Source of the DNA: Paracoccaceae bacterium
GTDB taxonomy: Bacteria > Pseudomonadota > Alphaproteobacteria > Rhodobacterales > Rhodobacteraceae
Reading direction: 5' to 3'
Length of the DNA stretch: 64,000 nucleotides
NCBI GenBank assembly: GCA_030697175.1
Contig: JAUYQR010000005.1
Location: 248,001-312,000, forward strand
Under the pieces are notes generated by a model. The model was not told the origin of the DNA, searched no databases, and saw nothing but the letters and a program-made list of their open reading frames with translations. A program made the position numbers and the translations under genes. Shown one piece after another: positions 38,351 through 46,773 of this stretch (the stretch's first letter is position 1; every line of letters starts with the position of its first letter).

Positions 38351-38989
38351 ATGATCCCTGATGACCAGACATTGACCGAAGCCGGTCTGCCAGCCACGCG
38401 CGCCGGGCGGGTGCTGCTGATCGCCTGCGGTGCGCTGGCGCATGAGGTGCTTGCGCTGAAGGCCGCGAACGGCTGGCACCACCTTGACCTGCAATGCCTG
38501 CCCGCGAAACTGCACCTCTGGCCAGACCGGATAACGCCCGCAGTAGAGGCTGCCGTGCTGGAGGCACGCGGGCAGTATGACAGCATCTTCGTGGTCTATG
38601 CAGACTGCGGCACTGGCGGGCAATTGTTCGAAAAGTGCAAGGAACTGGGCGTCGAGATGGTCGAAGGACCGCACTGTTATTCGTTTTTTGAAGGCAACGC
38701 GGCGTTCGCCGACCACGCCGACACCGAATTCACCGCCTTTTACCTGACCGATTTCCTTGTCCGGCAGTTCGATGCCTTCGTCTGGAAGCCGATGGGCCTC
38801 GACCGCCATCCGCAGTTGCGTGACATGTATTTCGGCAACTACACCAAGCTCGTCTATCAGGCACAAGTGAACGATCCCGCGCTGGACGCCAAGGCCGAAG
38901 ACTGCGCCCGCCGGCTTGGCCTGGCCTATGAGCGGCGCTTTACCGGCTACGGTGATCTGGCGCCCGCGCTGGCCGCCGCCGCGCGGTAA
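38351..38989 (+). CDS. DUF1638 family protein
   Basis: Cytoplasmic protein of 212 residues of DUF1638. The family's Cys/His-rich core is visible: LLIACGALAHEV, FVVYADCGTGG and EGPHCYSFFEG. The conserved cysteines suggest a metal or corrinoid-linked role, and the family often lies next to corrinoid proteins. Function is not established. GGAGGG precedes the ATG. Its 3' end overlaps the convergent RHH gene by 43 bp. Confidence 0.85.
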   Translation: MIPDDQTLTEAGLPATRAGRVLLIACGALAHEVLALKAANGWHHLDLQCLPAKLHLWPDRITPAVEAAVLEARGQYDSIFVVYADCGTGGQLFEKCKELGVEMVEGPHCYSFFEGNAAFADHADTEFTAFYLTDFLVRQFDAFVWKPMGLDRHPQLRDMYFGNYTKLVYQAQVNDPALDAKAEDCARRLGLAYERRFTGYGDLAPALAAAAR

Positions 38990-39192
38990 TGGTCCAGAAC
39001 GAACACCCGGATCGCCGAGGCAAGCCCCTCGTCGCGCGTGCGGGCGGCGTCGATTTCGGCGGCAAGGTCGTTCAGCGGCTGGCCACGGGCGGCGGCAATA
39101 TCGCGGAACGCTGACCAGAACGGGTCTTCCAGCGACACGCTGGTGCGGTGGCCGTTCAGGGTGAGCGAGTGTTTTACCGGGCGGTTGGTCAT
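38947..39192 (-). CDS. Ribbon-helix-helix domain protein
   Basis: Protein of 81 residues with a short strand (PVKHSLTLNGHRTSVSLEDPFW) and two helices, the pattern of a ribbon-helix-helix DNA-binding domain. Start ATG 39192 is chosen because the upstream frame to 39270 lacks similarity. It follows fumC and DUF4169 in the same direction, a small operon I associate with Rhodobacteraceae. It may be a regulator, but no target is known. Confidence 0.75.
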   Translation of the reverse strand: MTNRPVKHSLTLNGHRTSVSLEDPFWSAFRDIAAARGQPLNDLAAEIDAARTRDEGLASAIRVFVLDHYRAAAASAGARSP

Positions 39193-39266
39193 CGAGGCAG
39201 GGTAGCGCCGCTTGTCACCGGTTGTCACCGGAGTTTTCGAAGATCCCGGCCCCGCGACCGGCCCGC

Positions 39267-39446
39267 TCAATCGAAATCGCGACGGTGTGCGTCCAGATCG
39301 CGCGCGGCCTTTGCCGCACGGGCCGCTTCGGCCTCCCGCTCGGCCCTGGTGCGGCCGAATTTCGCGGCATTGGCGTCGGCTTCGCTGCGGGCGGCCTTGC
39401 GGGCCGCCTGCTTTTTCACCGTCCGCAGGTTGACGACCTCGGCCAT
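39267..39446 (-). CDS. DUF4169 family small protein
   Basis: Basic protein of 59 residues, starting [20 protein letters not shown] and followed by an Ala/Arg/Glu-rich helix ending LDAHRRDFD. This is the DUF4169 pattern (VNLR..RK...R...A..NA..FGRT..E). The ATG at 39446 shares one base with the fumC stop (TGATG), so it is translated with fumarase. Function unknown. Confidence 0.85.
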   Translation of the reverse strand: MAEVVNLRTVKKQAARKAARSEADANAAKFGRTRAEREAEAARAAKAARDLDAHRRDFD

Positions 39447-40840
39447 CAGCCCTTCGGCCCGATCATGTCCTCCGGCCGCACCACGCGGTCGAAGGTTTCG
39501 CCGTCGACGAAGCCCAGTGCAATCGCCTCTTCGCGCAGGGTGGTGCCGTTCTTGTGCGCGGTCTTGGCCACCTTGGTCGCGTTGTCATAGCCGATGGTCG
39601 GGGCCAGCGCCGTCACCAGCATCAGCGATTCCTTCATCAGCTTGTCGATCCGCGCCACGTTGGCTTTGGTCCCGACCACCATGTTGTCGGTGAACGACCC
39701 CGCCGCATCGCCCAGAAGCTGCATGGATTGCAACACGTTATACGACATCATCGGGTTGTAGACGTTCAGCTCGAAATGGCCCTGGCTGCCGGCAAAGCCC
39801 ACCGCCGCGTCATTGCCCATGACATGGGCGCAGACCATGGTCAGCGCCTCGGCCTGGGTCGGGTTCACCTTGCCCGGCATGATCGACGACCCCGGCTCGT
39901 TTTCCGGCAGGATCAGTTCGCCCAGACCCGACCGGGGGCCGGAGCCGAGCAGCCGCATGTCGTTGGCAATCTTGAACAGGCTGACGGCGACGGTCTTCAA
40001 GGCGCCCGAAAACATCACCATCGCATCATGCGCGGCCAGCGCCTCGAACTTGTTCGGCGCGGTGACAAAGGGCAGGCCGGTGATCTCGGCGATCTTGTGC
40101 GCCACGCGCTTGTCCCAGCCGACGCGGGTGTTCAGCCCGGTGCCAACCGCCGTGCCGCCCTGCGCCAGCTCATAGATTTCCGGCAGGATCTTGTGGATGC
40201 GCAGGATGCCCTGGCTTACCTGATGCGCATAGCCGGAAAACTCCTGCCCCAGCGTCAGCGGTGTTGCATCCTGCGTATGGGTGCGGCCGATCTTGATGAT
40301 GTCCTTGAATTCGATGGATTTGTCGACCAGCGCCGCGTGCAGCTTTTTCAGCCCCGGCAGCAGCACGTCGCGCGCCATCATGCCAATGGCGACATGCATC
40401 GCGGTCGGGAAGGTGTCGTTCGACGATTGCCCCATGTTGACATGGTCGTTCGGATGCACCGGTTTTTTCGACCCCATCACCCCGCCCAGCATCTCGATCG
40501 CGCGGTTCGAGATCACCTCGTTGGCGTTCATGTTCGATTGCGTGCCAGATCCGGTCTGCCAGACGACAAGGGGGAAATTGTCGTCGAATTTCCCGTCGAT
40601 CACTTCGGTCGCGGCGGCGGCAATCGCCTCGCCCAGCGCTTTCGAGATGTCGCCCTGGTCGATGTTGACCAGCGCGCAGGCCTTCTTGATCACGCCAAGC
40701 GCGCGGATGATCGCGACGGGCTGCTTTTCCCAGCCGATCGGAAAGTTGATGATCGAGCGCTGGGTCTGCGCGCCCCAGTATTTGTCGGCGGGAACGTCAA
40801 GCGGGCCAAAGCTGTCGGTTTCGGTGCGGGTCGCGGTCAT
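39446..40840 (-). CDS. fumC: Fumarate hydratase class II FumC
   Basis: Iron-independent fumarase of 464 residues in the TCA cycle. The superfamily signature [16 protein letters not shown] is intact. The N-terminal [26 protein letters not shown], and [14 protein letters not shown] substrate loops are also present. First gene of a unit with DUF4169 and the RHH gene. Confidence 0.97.
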   Translation of the reverse strand: MTATRTETDSFGPLDVPADKYWGAQTQRSIINFPIGWEKQPVAIIRALGVIKKACALVNIDQGDISKALGEAIAAAATEVIDGKFDDNFPLVVWQTGSGTQSNMNANEVISNRAIEMLGGVMGSKKPVHPNDHVNMGQSSNDTFPTAMHVAIGMMARDVLLPGLKKLHAALVDKSIEFKDIIKIGRTHTQDATPLTLGQEFSGYAHQVSQGILRIHKILPEIYELAQGGTAVGTGLNTRVGWDKRVAHKIAEITGLPFVTAPNKFEALAAHDAMVMFSGALKTVAVSLFKIANDMRLLGSGPRSGLGELILPENEPGSSIMPGKVNPTQAEALTMVCAHVMGNDAAVGFAGSQGHFELNVYNPMMSYNVLQSMQLLGDAAGSFTDNMVVGTKANVARIDKLMKESLMLVTALAPTIGYDNATKVAKTAHKNGTTLREEAIALGFVDGETFDRVVRPEDMIGPKG

Positions 40841-40919
40841 CGGGGTCTCCCATGCAAGCTCTCGCTGTCCGTCTAGCGCCGGGCGGGTTTGGAATCAATC
40901 GGTATGCGGCGGTATACCG

Positions 40920-41471
40920 TCAGTTCTTCCGAAAGCGGTAGACCCGCGCGGGGGGCAGGTTGGCCCAGACCTTCGGGCCGGTTTCCACGGTCAGGCCAAG
41001 CTCTGCGATGGTTTCGGCGGGCACCGGCGGTTTCGGGCCGTAGGTGAACTGGATGAACGGCGCGCCGGGGGCGAGCATCCTGAAGGCAGCCGAGACGATG
41101 GCGTGGCAGACCGCGTCGGGCATCGACAACAGCGGCAGGCCCGAAACCACGGCGCCCACCCCGGCAGCGACATGATCTGCGGCCGTGTCGGCACCCGTCA
41201 GATGCAACGTCGCGCCGGGAAAAGCCGCCCGCAGATGGTCTGCGAAATGGGGGTCAAGCTCGAACAGCGTCAGATTTTCAGGCGCAACGCCCGCCTCCAG
41301 GATGGCGCGCGTCAGGCTGCCGGTGCCGGGGCCGAATTCCACCACGCGCCCGGTGCCAGGCCCCAGCCCCTTGGCCATCGCCCGTGCCAAGGCCCGCGAC
41401 GAGGGCGCAATCGCTGACATCTGGCGCGGATTTTGCAGCAACCGGCGGCGGAACAGGGCGAGGTCGGACAT
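40920..41471 (-). CDS. PmtA-like phospholipid N-methyltransferase
   Basis: SAM-dependent methyltransferase of 183 residues. Motif I is VVEFGPGTGSLTRAIL (about 43-58), with LFELDPHFADHL as motif II. The layout (FRRRLLQNPRQMSAIAPSSRALAR, then GLPLLSMP, then FIQFTYGPKPPVP) matches the Rhodobacter-type phosphatidylethanolamine N-methyltransferase that leads to phosphatidylcholine. A KsgA-like fold is the alternative. It follows sspB by three bases, so they are co-transcribed. Confidence 0.75.
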   Translation of the reverse strand: MSDLALFRRRLLQNPRQMSAIAPSSRALARAMAKGLGPGTGRVVEFGPGTGSLTRAILEAGVAPENLTLFELDPHFADHLRAAFPGATLHLTGADTAADHVAAGVGAVVSGLPLLSMPDAVCHAIVSAAFRMLAPGAPFIQFTYGPKPPVPAETIAELGLTVETGPKVWANLPPARVYRFRKN

Positions 41472-41474
41472 GCC

Positions 41475-41930
41475 CTATTGCTTGCGGAACTTGTCGAGGC
41501 TGACGATTTCCGCATCCCGGGGCGGGCTTGCCTCTTCCTCCACCTCGATGTCGCCCTCGTCGTCCTCATCCTCGTCGGAATGGGTTTCAAAGCGCAGGCC
41601 AAACTCGACCGAGGGGTCGACAAAGGTGCGGACCGCGTCGAACGGGATCACCATCGGTTCGGGATTGTTGCCGAAATTGAGGGTAATCGAAAAGCCTTCG
41701 TCGGTGACGTCAAGGTTTTCGAACCAGTGCTGGATGACGACCGTCATTTCGCCGGGATAGCGCGCTTTCAGCCAATCGGCCATTTCCACGCCGGGATGCG
41801 TGGTGTCGAAGGTGATGAAGAAATGATGCGCGCCGGGCAGGCCGTTCTTCGACACGTCGGTCAGGACGGTCTGGATCAGACCGCGCATCGCCCGGTGCAT
41901 CAAATTTCCGTAGTCGATGGGTCGGGCCAT
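41475..41930 (-). CDS. sspB: ClpXP adaptor SspB (alphaproteobacterial type)
   Basis: Protein of 151 residues. The N-terminal fold (IDYGNLMHRAMRGLIQTVL, HHFFITFDT, GFSITLNFG, PFDAVRTFVDPSVEFGLRF) is that of alphaproteobacterial SspB. An acidic linker follows, and the C-terminal ClpX-binding tail ends in IVSLDKFRKQ. It tethers ssrA-tagged substrates to ClpXP. The ssrA gene itself lies about 540 bp upstream on the same strand, with only a decayed chrA fragment between. Confidence 0.9.
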   Translation of the reverse strand: MARPIDYGNLMHRAMRGLIQTVLTDVSKNGLPGAHHFFITFDTTHPGVEMADWLKARYPGEMTVVIQHWFENLDVTDEGFSITLNFGNNPEPMVIPFDAVRTFVDPSVEFGLRFETHSDEDEDDEGDIEVEEEASPPRDAEIVSLDKFRKQ

Positions 41931-41944
41931 CCGGGTGCCTCTTC

Positions 41945-42463
41945 ATTGGTTGCGGTGAGCATAAGGGATTTGCCCGCCAAGGGAAGGGGAGTTGCCGCCC
42001 AAAATCCAGACGAGGCAGGCCGCAGCCGACGCCAGCGCCGAAAGCGCCAGCCCCCCACAACAGCGGCACCTGCCGAACCAGCAAAAGCCGGCCTGCGCCA
42101 AACGCGATCACCAGCGCCACCGGCCTGCGCCACCGGCCAGCGCCACGGGGATAAGCGAGGCTGCGTCCGGCAATGCCAGCCGCACGGGGCCGGCATCGCT
42201 GTCAGCCGCGCGATGAACGGCGCGCCGGTGCAGATGAAACCGAAGCACGGCCCGAAGGTGATCAGCGGCGTCACTGCCGCCGCCCGCCCCAGCATCACGC
42301 CGCCCTCAACTTGCGCGGCCATGTAACCCACAGACCCCGTCACCAGAATCAGCGCCCCCGGCGTGGTTTCCGCCAGACCCAGGCCGTCGATCATTTGGCG
42401 CAAGGTCAGCCAGCCCGTCGCCTGCACCGCATCCTGCGCCATCCAGGCCAGAAGCATAAGGGA
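41945..42463 (-). pseudogene. Decayed chrA (chromate transporter) fragment
   Basis: From 42457 the minus strand reads AWMAQDAVQATGWLTLRQM, then DGLGLAETTPGALILVTG and TGAPFIARLTAMP, which match the second half of ChrA. After that point similarity continues only by changing frame (for example LALSALASAAACLVWI near the end), and internal stops appear. The N-terminal half is absent: the match begins only a few bases beyond the ssrA RNA. It is a truncated, frameshifted remnant, not a working transporter. Confidence 0.75.
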
Positions 42464-42469
42464 ATTAGG

Positions 42470-42786
42470 TGCAGGTTTCTGTTGCCAGGTACCTGCGAAC
42501 CCCGCCCTACGCGGCTAAGCGCAGGGGCTTAAGTTTCGACAGATCGAACTGCTTACGCAGCCAGAGCCATCGGAGCACGGTTGTCATTGGCAACTGTACT
42601 TGCGGACCGATAACGGTGGTACCTCACCGAGCAAAAGCTGGCCTCTTTGGTCGTTCGTCGATCCTATTTCGGCCCCACACGCCCGCAATGAACGGGAAGG
42701 TCTGGTGGAGCCGCCGGGTACCGCCCCCGGGTCCGAGCCGATTATTACAGGTGCGTTTATCGCCATAGTCAGGGTTGCCCCTGACA
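42470..42786 (-). ncRNA. ssrA: Two-piece (circularly permuted) tmRNA
   Basis: On the minus strand the acceptor piece comes first, ending CGGCTCCACCA at 42703. A 26-base spacer follows, and the coding piece begins GGGGCCG at 42676. GGGGCCG pairs with CGGCTCC, giving a 7-bp acceptor stem with a G-U at the third pair, the alanine identity. A CCGGG/CCCGG T-stem precedes the end. The tag frame at 42591-42553 reads ANDNRAPMALAA and stops at TAA. The reverse order of the pieces marks the permuted alphaproteobacterial form. The outer ends are approximate. Confidence 0.93.
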
Positions 42787-42792
42787 AGACTG

Positions 42793-42821
42793 AATATAGG
42801 GACCGGGGGCAGGCGGCGCAA
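42793..42821 (-). promoter_or_regulatory. Sigma-70-type promoter of ssrA
   Basis: On the minus strand TTGCGC (42821-42816), exactly 17 bases, then TATATT (42798-42793). The expected start is near 42786, at the beginning of the acceptor piece. Spacing and both hexamers are close to consensus. Confidence 0.7.
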
Positions 42822-42909
42822 GGACGCATCATTGCCCGCGCACAACGCTGCGAGCCGGGCTTTCGGATCGCCCGCGAAAGGCCTAACTTCAGGTCAAAGG
42901 AACATTGCC

Positions 42910-43917
42910 ATGCAAGCCTTCTCTCTCCTTGACCTGTCGCCGATCCCCGAAGGTTTGACGGCGGCGGATGCGCTGAAGAACACCGTCACGCTGGCGCAGG
43001 CCGCCGAACGGCTGGGCTACACCCGCTACTGGCTGGCCGAACACCACAACATGCCCGGCATTGCCAGCGCCGCGACATCCATCGTGATCGGCCATGTCGC
43101 GGGTGCCACCCGCACGATCCGCGTTGGCGCGGGCGGCATCATGCTGCCGAACCACGCGCCCCTTGTGATCGCCGAACAGTTCGGCACCCTCGCCACGCTT
43201 TACCCCGGCCGCATCGACCTCGGCCTTGGCCGCGCGCCGGGAACCGACATGGGCACCGCCCGCGCGCTGCGCCGCAACATGGCGGTGGAGGATACCTTTC
43301 CGCAGGATGTGGTTGAATTGATGGGCTATTTCGGCCCCGTCGACCCCAACGCCACCGTCCGCGCCATTCCGGGCGAGGGGACGGCGGTGCCAGTCTGGAT
43401 TCTCGGGTCAAGCACGTTTGGTGCGCAACTTGCCGCGTGGCTCGGTCTGCCCTACGCCTTCGCCTCGCATTTCGCCCCCGCCATGCTCGGTCAGGCGCTG
43501 GAGATTTACCGAAGCACCTTCCGCCCGTCCGAGCATCTGGCCAAACCGCATGTGATGATCGCCGCAGGGGTCTGTGCCGCGCCGACCGACGCCGAGGCGG
43601 GCTTTCTGCGTTCGTCGCAGATCCTTGCCTTCGCGCGCCTGCGCACCGGTCGCCCCGGAACGCTGCCGCGCCCGGTCGATGATGTCAGCGCCGAGGTGCC
43701 GCCGCAGGTGCTGGCGCAAGTCGAACACGCGTTGTCCGTCTCGGCCACCGGCGCGCCGGAAACGCTGCGCCGCCAGCTTGCCGCGATCATCGAAACCTAC
43801 CGGCCCGATGAGGTGATGGTGACCGGCATGATCCACGACCCAGCCGCCCGCCTGCGTTCGTTCGAAATCGCGGCCGAGGTGCTGGGCGACCTGACGCGCG
43901 CCAGCAAGGCCGCCTGA
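42910..43917 (+). CDS. LLM-class flavin-dependent monooxygenase
   Basis: Luciferase-like monooxygenase of 335 residues. The family pattern is strong: [47 protein letters not shown], and [13 protein letters not shown]. It uses reduced FMN supplied by another enzyme; the substrate is unknown. AAAGGAA precedes ATG 42910. The frame is open upstream into the ssrA promoter region, without similarity. Single gene. Confidence 0.88.
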   Translation: MQAFSLLDLSPIPEGLTAADALKNTVTLAQAAERLGYTRYWLAEHHNMPGIASAATSIVIGHVAGATRTIRVGAGGIMLPNHAPLVIAEQFGTLATLYPGRIDLGLGRAPGTDMGTARALRRNMAVEDTFPQDVVELMGYFGPVDPNATVRAIPGEGTAVPVWILGSSTFGAQLAAWLGLPYAFASHFAPAMLGQALEIYRSTFRPSEHLAKPHVMIAAGVCAAPTDAEAGFLRSSQILAFARLRTGRPGTLPRPVDDVSAEVPPQVLAQVEHALSVSATGAPETLRRQLAAIIETYRPDEVMVTGMIHDPAARLRSFEIAAEVLGDLTRASKAA

Positions 43918-43977
43918 ACGGTTGACAAGACCTTAATGCAATCCTGCAAGCCGTTGAAATAGCTGGCGTCGGAAAGG

Positions 43978-43994
43978 TGTCCCACGGTGGGACA
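43978..43994. promoter_or_regulatory. TGTCCCA-N3-TGGGACA palindrome
   Basis: A perfect palindrome between two convergent genes; the arms are identical to those of the purS terminator at 33446-33462 although the loops differ. Here no T-run follows on either strand. Its role is unclear. Confidence 0.5.
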
Positions 43995-44006
43995 TGCCCC
44001 AGAAGA

Positions 44007-44038
44007 AAACGCCCGGAGGCCGCAGCCTCCGGGCGTTT
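44007..44038. terminator. Bidirectional terminator between convergent genes
   Basis: A 14-bp perfect stem, AAACGCCCGGAGGC (44007-44020) with GCCTCCGGGCGTTT (44025-44038), loop CGCA. It has TTTCC to the right and, on the other strand, TTTTCTTC. It can end both the monooxygenase and the binding-protein transcripts. Confidence 0.85.
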
Positions 44039-44056
44039 CCCTGTCGTGCCGTCGGA

Positions 44057-45109
44057 TCAGAAGCCCGACTTGATCAGCTCGAACTCTTCCAGCATCCGCT
44101 CGCGCAGGTCACCCGGCAGCGGGGTCTGCGCCAGAAGGGTGCCGTCGATCGGGCTGACGTCCGCCGCGACCAGCGCCTCGGCCGGAAGCTTCGCCATGCC
44201 GGCATCATTGGCCGAAGCATAGCCAAAGTTGTCCAGCATCACCTGCGCCGAATCCTGCGAGATGAAGGAGTTCACGAAGTCATAGAGCTTGTCCTCGTTG
44301 CCGGGGCCGTCCTTCACGTTGACAAGGCCGCAGAACCAGGTGCTGACGCCTTCGGTCGGGGTGCGCTGAAAGCCGACCGGAAAGCCTTCGGCGCGCATCA
44401 GGGCAACCGCGTCGTTCCACGACCAGGCGATCTGCACCTCGCCCGATGCCATCAACTGCGTCAGTTCCGACGGGTCGGACCAGTAGACGCGGACGTTCGG
44501 ATGCACCTGACGCAGCCAGTCGGCGGCAGCGGTGAACTGTTCGTCGGTCACGGTGGTCCAGTCGGTCACGCCGGTCGCCAGCAAGGCCAGCGCCCAGACG
44601 TCATCGGTGTTGTCCGGCAGCGAGATGCGGCCCGCATATTTCGGGTCGAGGAACACCTTCAGCGACGCCACATCCTCGACCGGGACGGTGTCGGTGTTGT
44701 AGGCCACAGCGGTGAATGCATAGTCGGTCGGAATGAACCAGACGCCTTCGTCATCGACGAAATCCTTCGACGCCAGCATCCGCGGCGCGAGGTTGGCAAA
44801 TTCGGGGATGCGCGAGGTGTCCCAAGGCTCGATCAGCCCGGCCTCGCGGTATTTTGGCACCATCTGCGAGCAGGGGTGAACCACGTCGGCCTTGAAACCG
44901 GACGAGATCTTCTGGAACGCCTCGTCATCGTCGGCAAAGAACGCATAGGTCGGAGCTTGGCCATGCTTTTCGGTGTAGCTTGCCGACAGGCCCGGGATTT
45001 CCCAGCCGGCCCAATCGAACACCAGCACATCAGGGTCGGCGGCATGCGCGACAGTCGCAACCGCCAGAGCGGAGGCGGCACCGATCAAGCCAAATTTCAT
45101 CTGTTTCAT
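44057..45109 (-). CDS. PotD/PotF-type ABC substrate-binding protein (orphan)
   Basis: Periplasmic binding protein of 350 residues with a signal peptide (KFGLIGAASALAVATVAHAA). The mature protein begins DPDVLVFDWAGWEIPGLSASY and contains WFIPTDYAFTAVAYNTD, patterns of the spermidine/putrescine-binding group. GAGGAG precedes ATG 45109. A long open minus frame reaches 47071, but it crosses the class V gene in antisense and is a shadow. No permease or ATPase is adjacent, so it must work with components elsewhere. The ligand is a polyamine or similar by family only. Confidence 0.85.
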   Translation of the reverse strand: MKQMKFGLIGAASALAVATVAHAADPDVLVFDWAGWEIPGLSASYTEKHGQAPTYAFFADDDEAFQKISSGFKADVVHPCSQMVPKYREAGLIEPWDTSRIPEFANLAPRMLASKDFVDDEGVWFIPTDYAFTAVAYNTDTVPVEDVASLKVFLDPKYAGRISLPDNTDDVWALALLATGVTDWTTVTDEQFTAAADWLRQVHPNVRVYWSDPSELTQLMASGEVQIAWSWNDAVALMRAEGFPVGFQRTPTEGVSTWFCGLVNVKDGPGNEDKLYDFVNSFISQDSAQVMLDNFGYASANDAGMAKLPAEALVAADVSPIDGTLLAQTPLPGDLRERMLEEFELIKSGF

Positions 45110-45535
45110 TGGGGCTCCTCTTGGTTGATTAGGCGACCGTACTTCCCCAAGCCGGTCGCGCATGGCGCTGGAAACGCATCTCATCAGGCAGGTCTGTAGG
45201 AGGTAAACCTTAGCGGAAATTGTGTCGATCCGGGGCAAAGGGCAAGGGGGCAAGGGTGCTTTTTCGGGCATTGACCCGCATTTTGCCGCTTGTTCGGGCA
45301 GGACGACCCGGCGTGACCCCGAAATCCGGGCATGACGCCAATCCAAAGCGGTGCGCGCGGGGTTGCGTGCCGCCGGTGGCTTGGCTAGGTTTTCGGTGAT
45401 CGCAGCCGGGCCCGCCCGCTGCATCTGGCCTGCGGCGACGGTCCGCAGGTCTGGCCGGAAGACCCGCCGCGGACCGGACCTGCCGGACCCCCGCGCTCGG
45501 GGTCGGACCCTGCCCGCGGCCATCAGGAGACCACG
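45110..45535. promoter_or_regulatory. Divergent intergenic region, 426 bp
   Basis: No gene seen. It must hold promoters for the binding protein (minus) and the class V gene (plus). Two hairpins lie in the right part: CCTGCGG/CCGCAGG (45429-45449) and GACCCC/GGGGTC (45486-45504), the second 32 bp before the class V ATG. I see no operator or clear -35/-10 pair. Confidence 0.4.
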
Positions 45536-46765
45536 ATGACCGCGCTTGACCTCGATTTCGTCCGTTCGCAGTTTCCGGCCTTTGCGTCGCCGGTGCTGTC
45601 GAGCCATGCCTTTTTTGAAAATGCGGGCGGCAGCTACCCCTGCCGTCAGGTGGTGGAGCGCCTGACGCGGTTCTACACCGACCGCAAGGTGCAGCCCTAC
45701 GGCCCCTATCCGGGGGCTCAGGCAGGCGGTGCCGAAATGGATGAGGCACGCGATAGGCTGGCCGCGATGATGGGTGTGGCGACGCATGAGGTGTCGTTCG
45801 GGCCGTCGACCAGTGCCAATACCTATGTGCTGGCGCAGGCGGCGCGAAAGTGGCTGGAAGGCACCGGCGGGGCGGTGGTGGTCACCGATCAGGACCACGA
45901 GGCGAACTCGGGCGTCTGGCGGCGCTTGGCCGACGCGGGGATCGAGGTGCGCGAGTGGCAGATCGACCGCGAGACAGGGTCGCTGGAACTGCCGACGCTG
46001 GCCGCACTTCTGGCGGACGGGCGTGTGAAGCTGGTGTGCTTTCCGCACTGTTCCAACGTGATCGCCGAGATCAACGATGTTGCCGCGATCACCGCGATGG
46101 CGCGGGATGCGGGCGCACGGACGGTGGTGGACGGCGTCAGCTATGCGCCGCACGGCTTTCCCGACGTGCCGGCGCTGGGGGCGGATGTCTACCTCTTTTC
46201 GGCCTACAAGACCTACGGGCCGCATCAGGGGATCATGGTGATCCGCGAGCCGTTTGGCATGGACCTGCCGGGGCAGGCGCATTTCTTCAACAATGCCACG
46301 CTTTACAAGCGGTTTACGCCCGCCGGGCCAGACCATGCCCAGATCGCGGCCTGCGCCGGGATGGCCGATTACATCGACGCCCTGGCGGCGCATCATGGCG
46401 TGGCAGGCGATGCGGCGGCACGCAACCGCGGTGTGCATGACCTGATGCGGGCGCAGGAGGTGGCGGTGATCCAGCCGCTGCTTGATTATCTGTCGGCCCG
46501 CAACACTGTGCGCCTGCTTGGCCCGCGCGAGGCAGGGCGACGTGCCCCGACGGTGGCGGTGGAACTGGCGGGGCCGGCAGAACCGGTGTCCGAGGCGCTG
46601 GGCCGCGAGGGGATCGCCTGCTGGGCGGGGGATTTCTACGCGGTGCGGCCGTTGGCGGCGCTGGGGATCGACGGCGAGAAGGGTGTGCTGCGGATGTCGT
46701 CGGTGCATTACACCACGGCGGACGAGGTGGCGCGGCTGATTGCTGCGTTGGACAGGGTGCTTTGA
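45536..46765 (+). CDS. Class V aminotransferase-fold PLP protein (SufS-like, no catalytic Cys)
   Basis: PLP enzyme of 409 residues related to cysteine desulfurases. The PLP lysine is Lys225 in LFSAYKTYGPHQG; DQDHEANSG and VVDGVSYAPHG are cofactor contacts. In SufS the catalytic Cys lies in a GHHCA-type motif; the aligned segment here is GIACWAGDFYA, with Tyr368 at that place. It is therefore unlikely to be a desulfurase and may be a lyase or aminotransferase. CAGGAG precedes the ATG. It is divergent from an orphan polyamine-type binding protein. Confidence 0.85.
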   Translation: MTALDLDFVRSQFPAFASPVLSSHAFFENAGGSYPCRQVVERLTRFYTDRKVQPYGPYPGAQAGGAEMDEARDRLAAMMGVATHEVSFGPSTSANTYVLAQAARKWLEGTGGAVVVTDQDHEANSGVWRRLADAGIEVREWQIDRETGSLELPTLAALLADGRVKLVCFPHCSNVIAEINDVAAITAMARDAGARTVVDGVSYAPHGFPDVPALGADVYLFSAYKTYGPHQGIMVIREPFGMDLPGQAHFFNNATLYKRFTPAGPDHAQIAACAGMADYIDALAAHHGVAGDAAARNRGVHDLMRAQEVAVIQPLLDYLSARNTVRLLGPREAGRRAPTVAVELAGPAEPVSEALGREGIACWAGDFYAVRPLAALGIDGEKGVLRMSSVHYTTADEVARLIAALDRVL

Positions 46766-46773
46766 GCGTAGGA

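Noticed and set aside
41900-42457. The chrA fragment as a working 185-residue protein
   Set aside because: Similarity to ChrA stops near residue 90 of this frame and moves to other frames, and half of the transporter is missing.
42573-42909. Small ORFs on both strands between the chrA remnant and the monooxygenase
   Set aside because: The stretch is explained by the two-piece tmRNA and its promoter.
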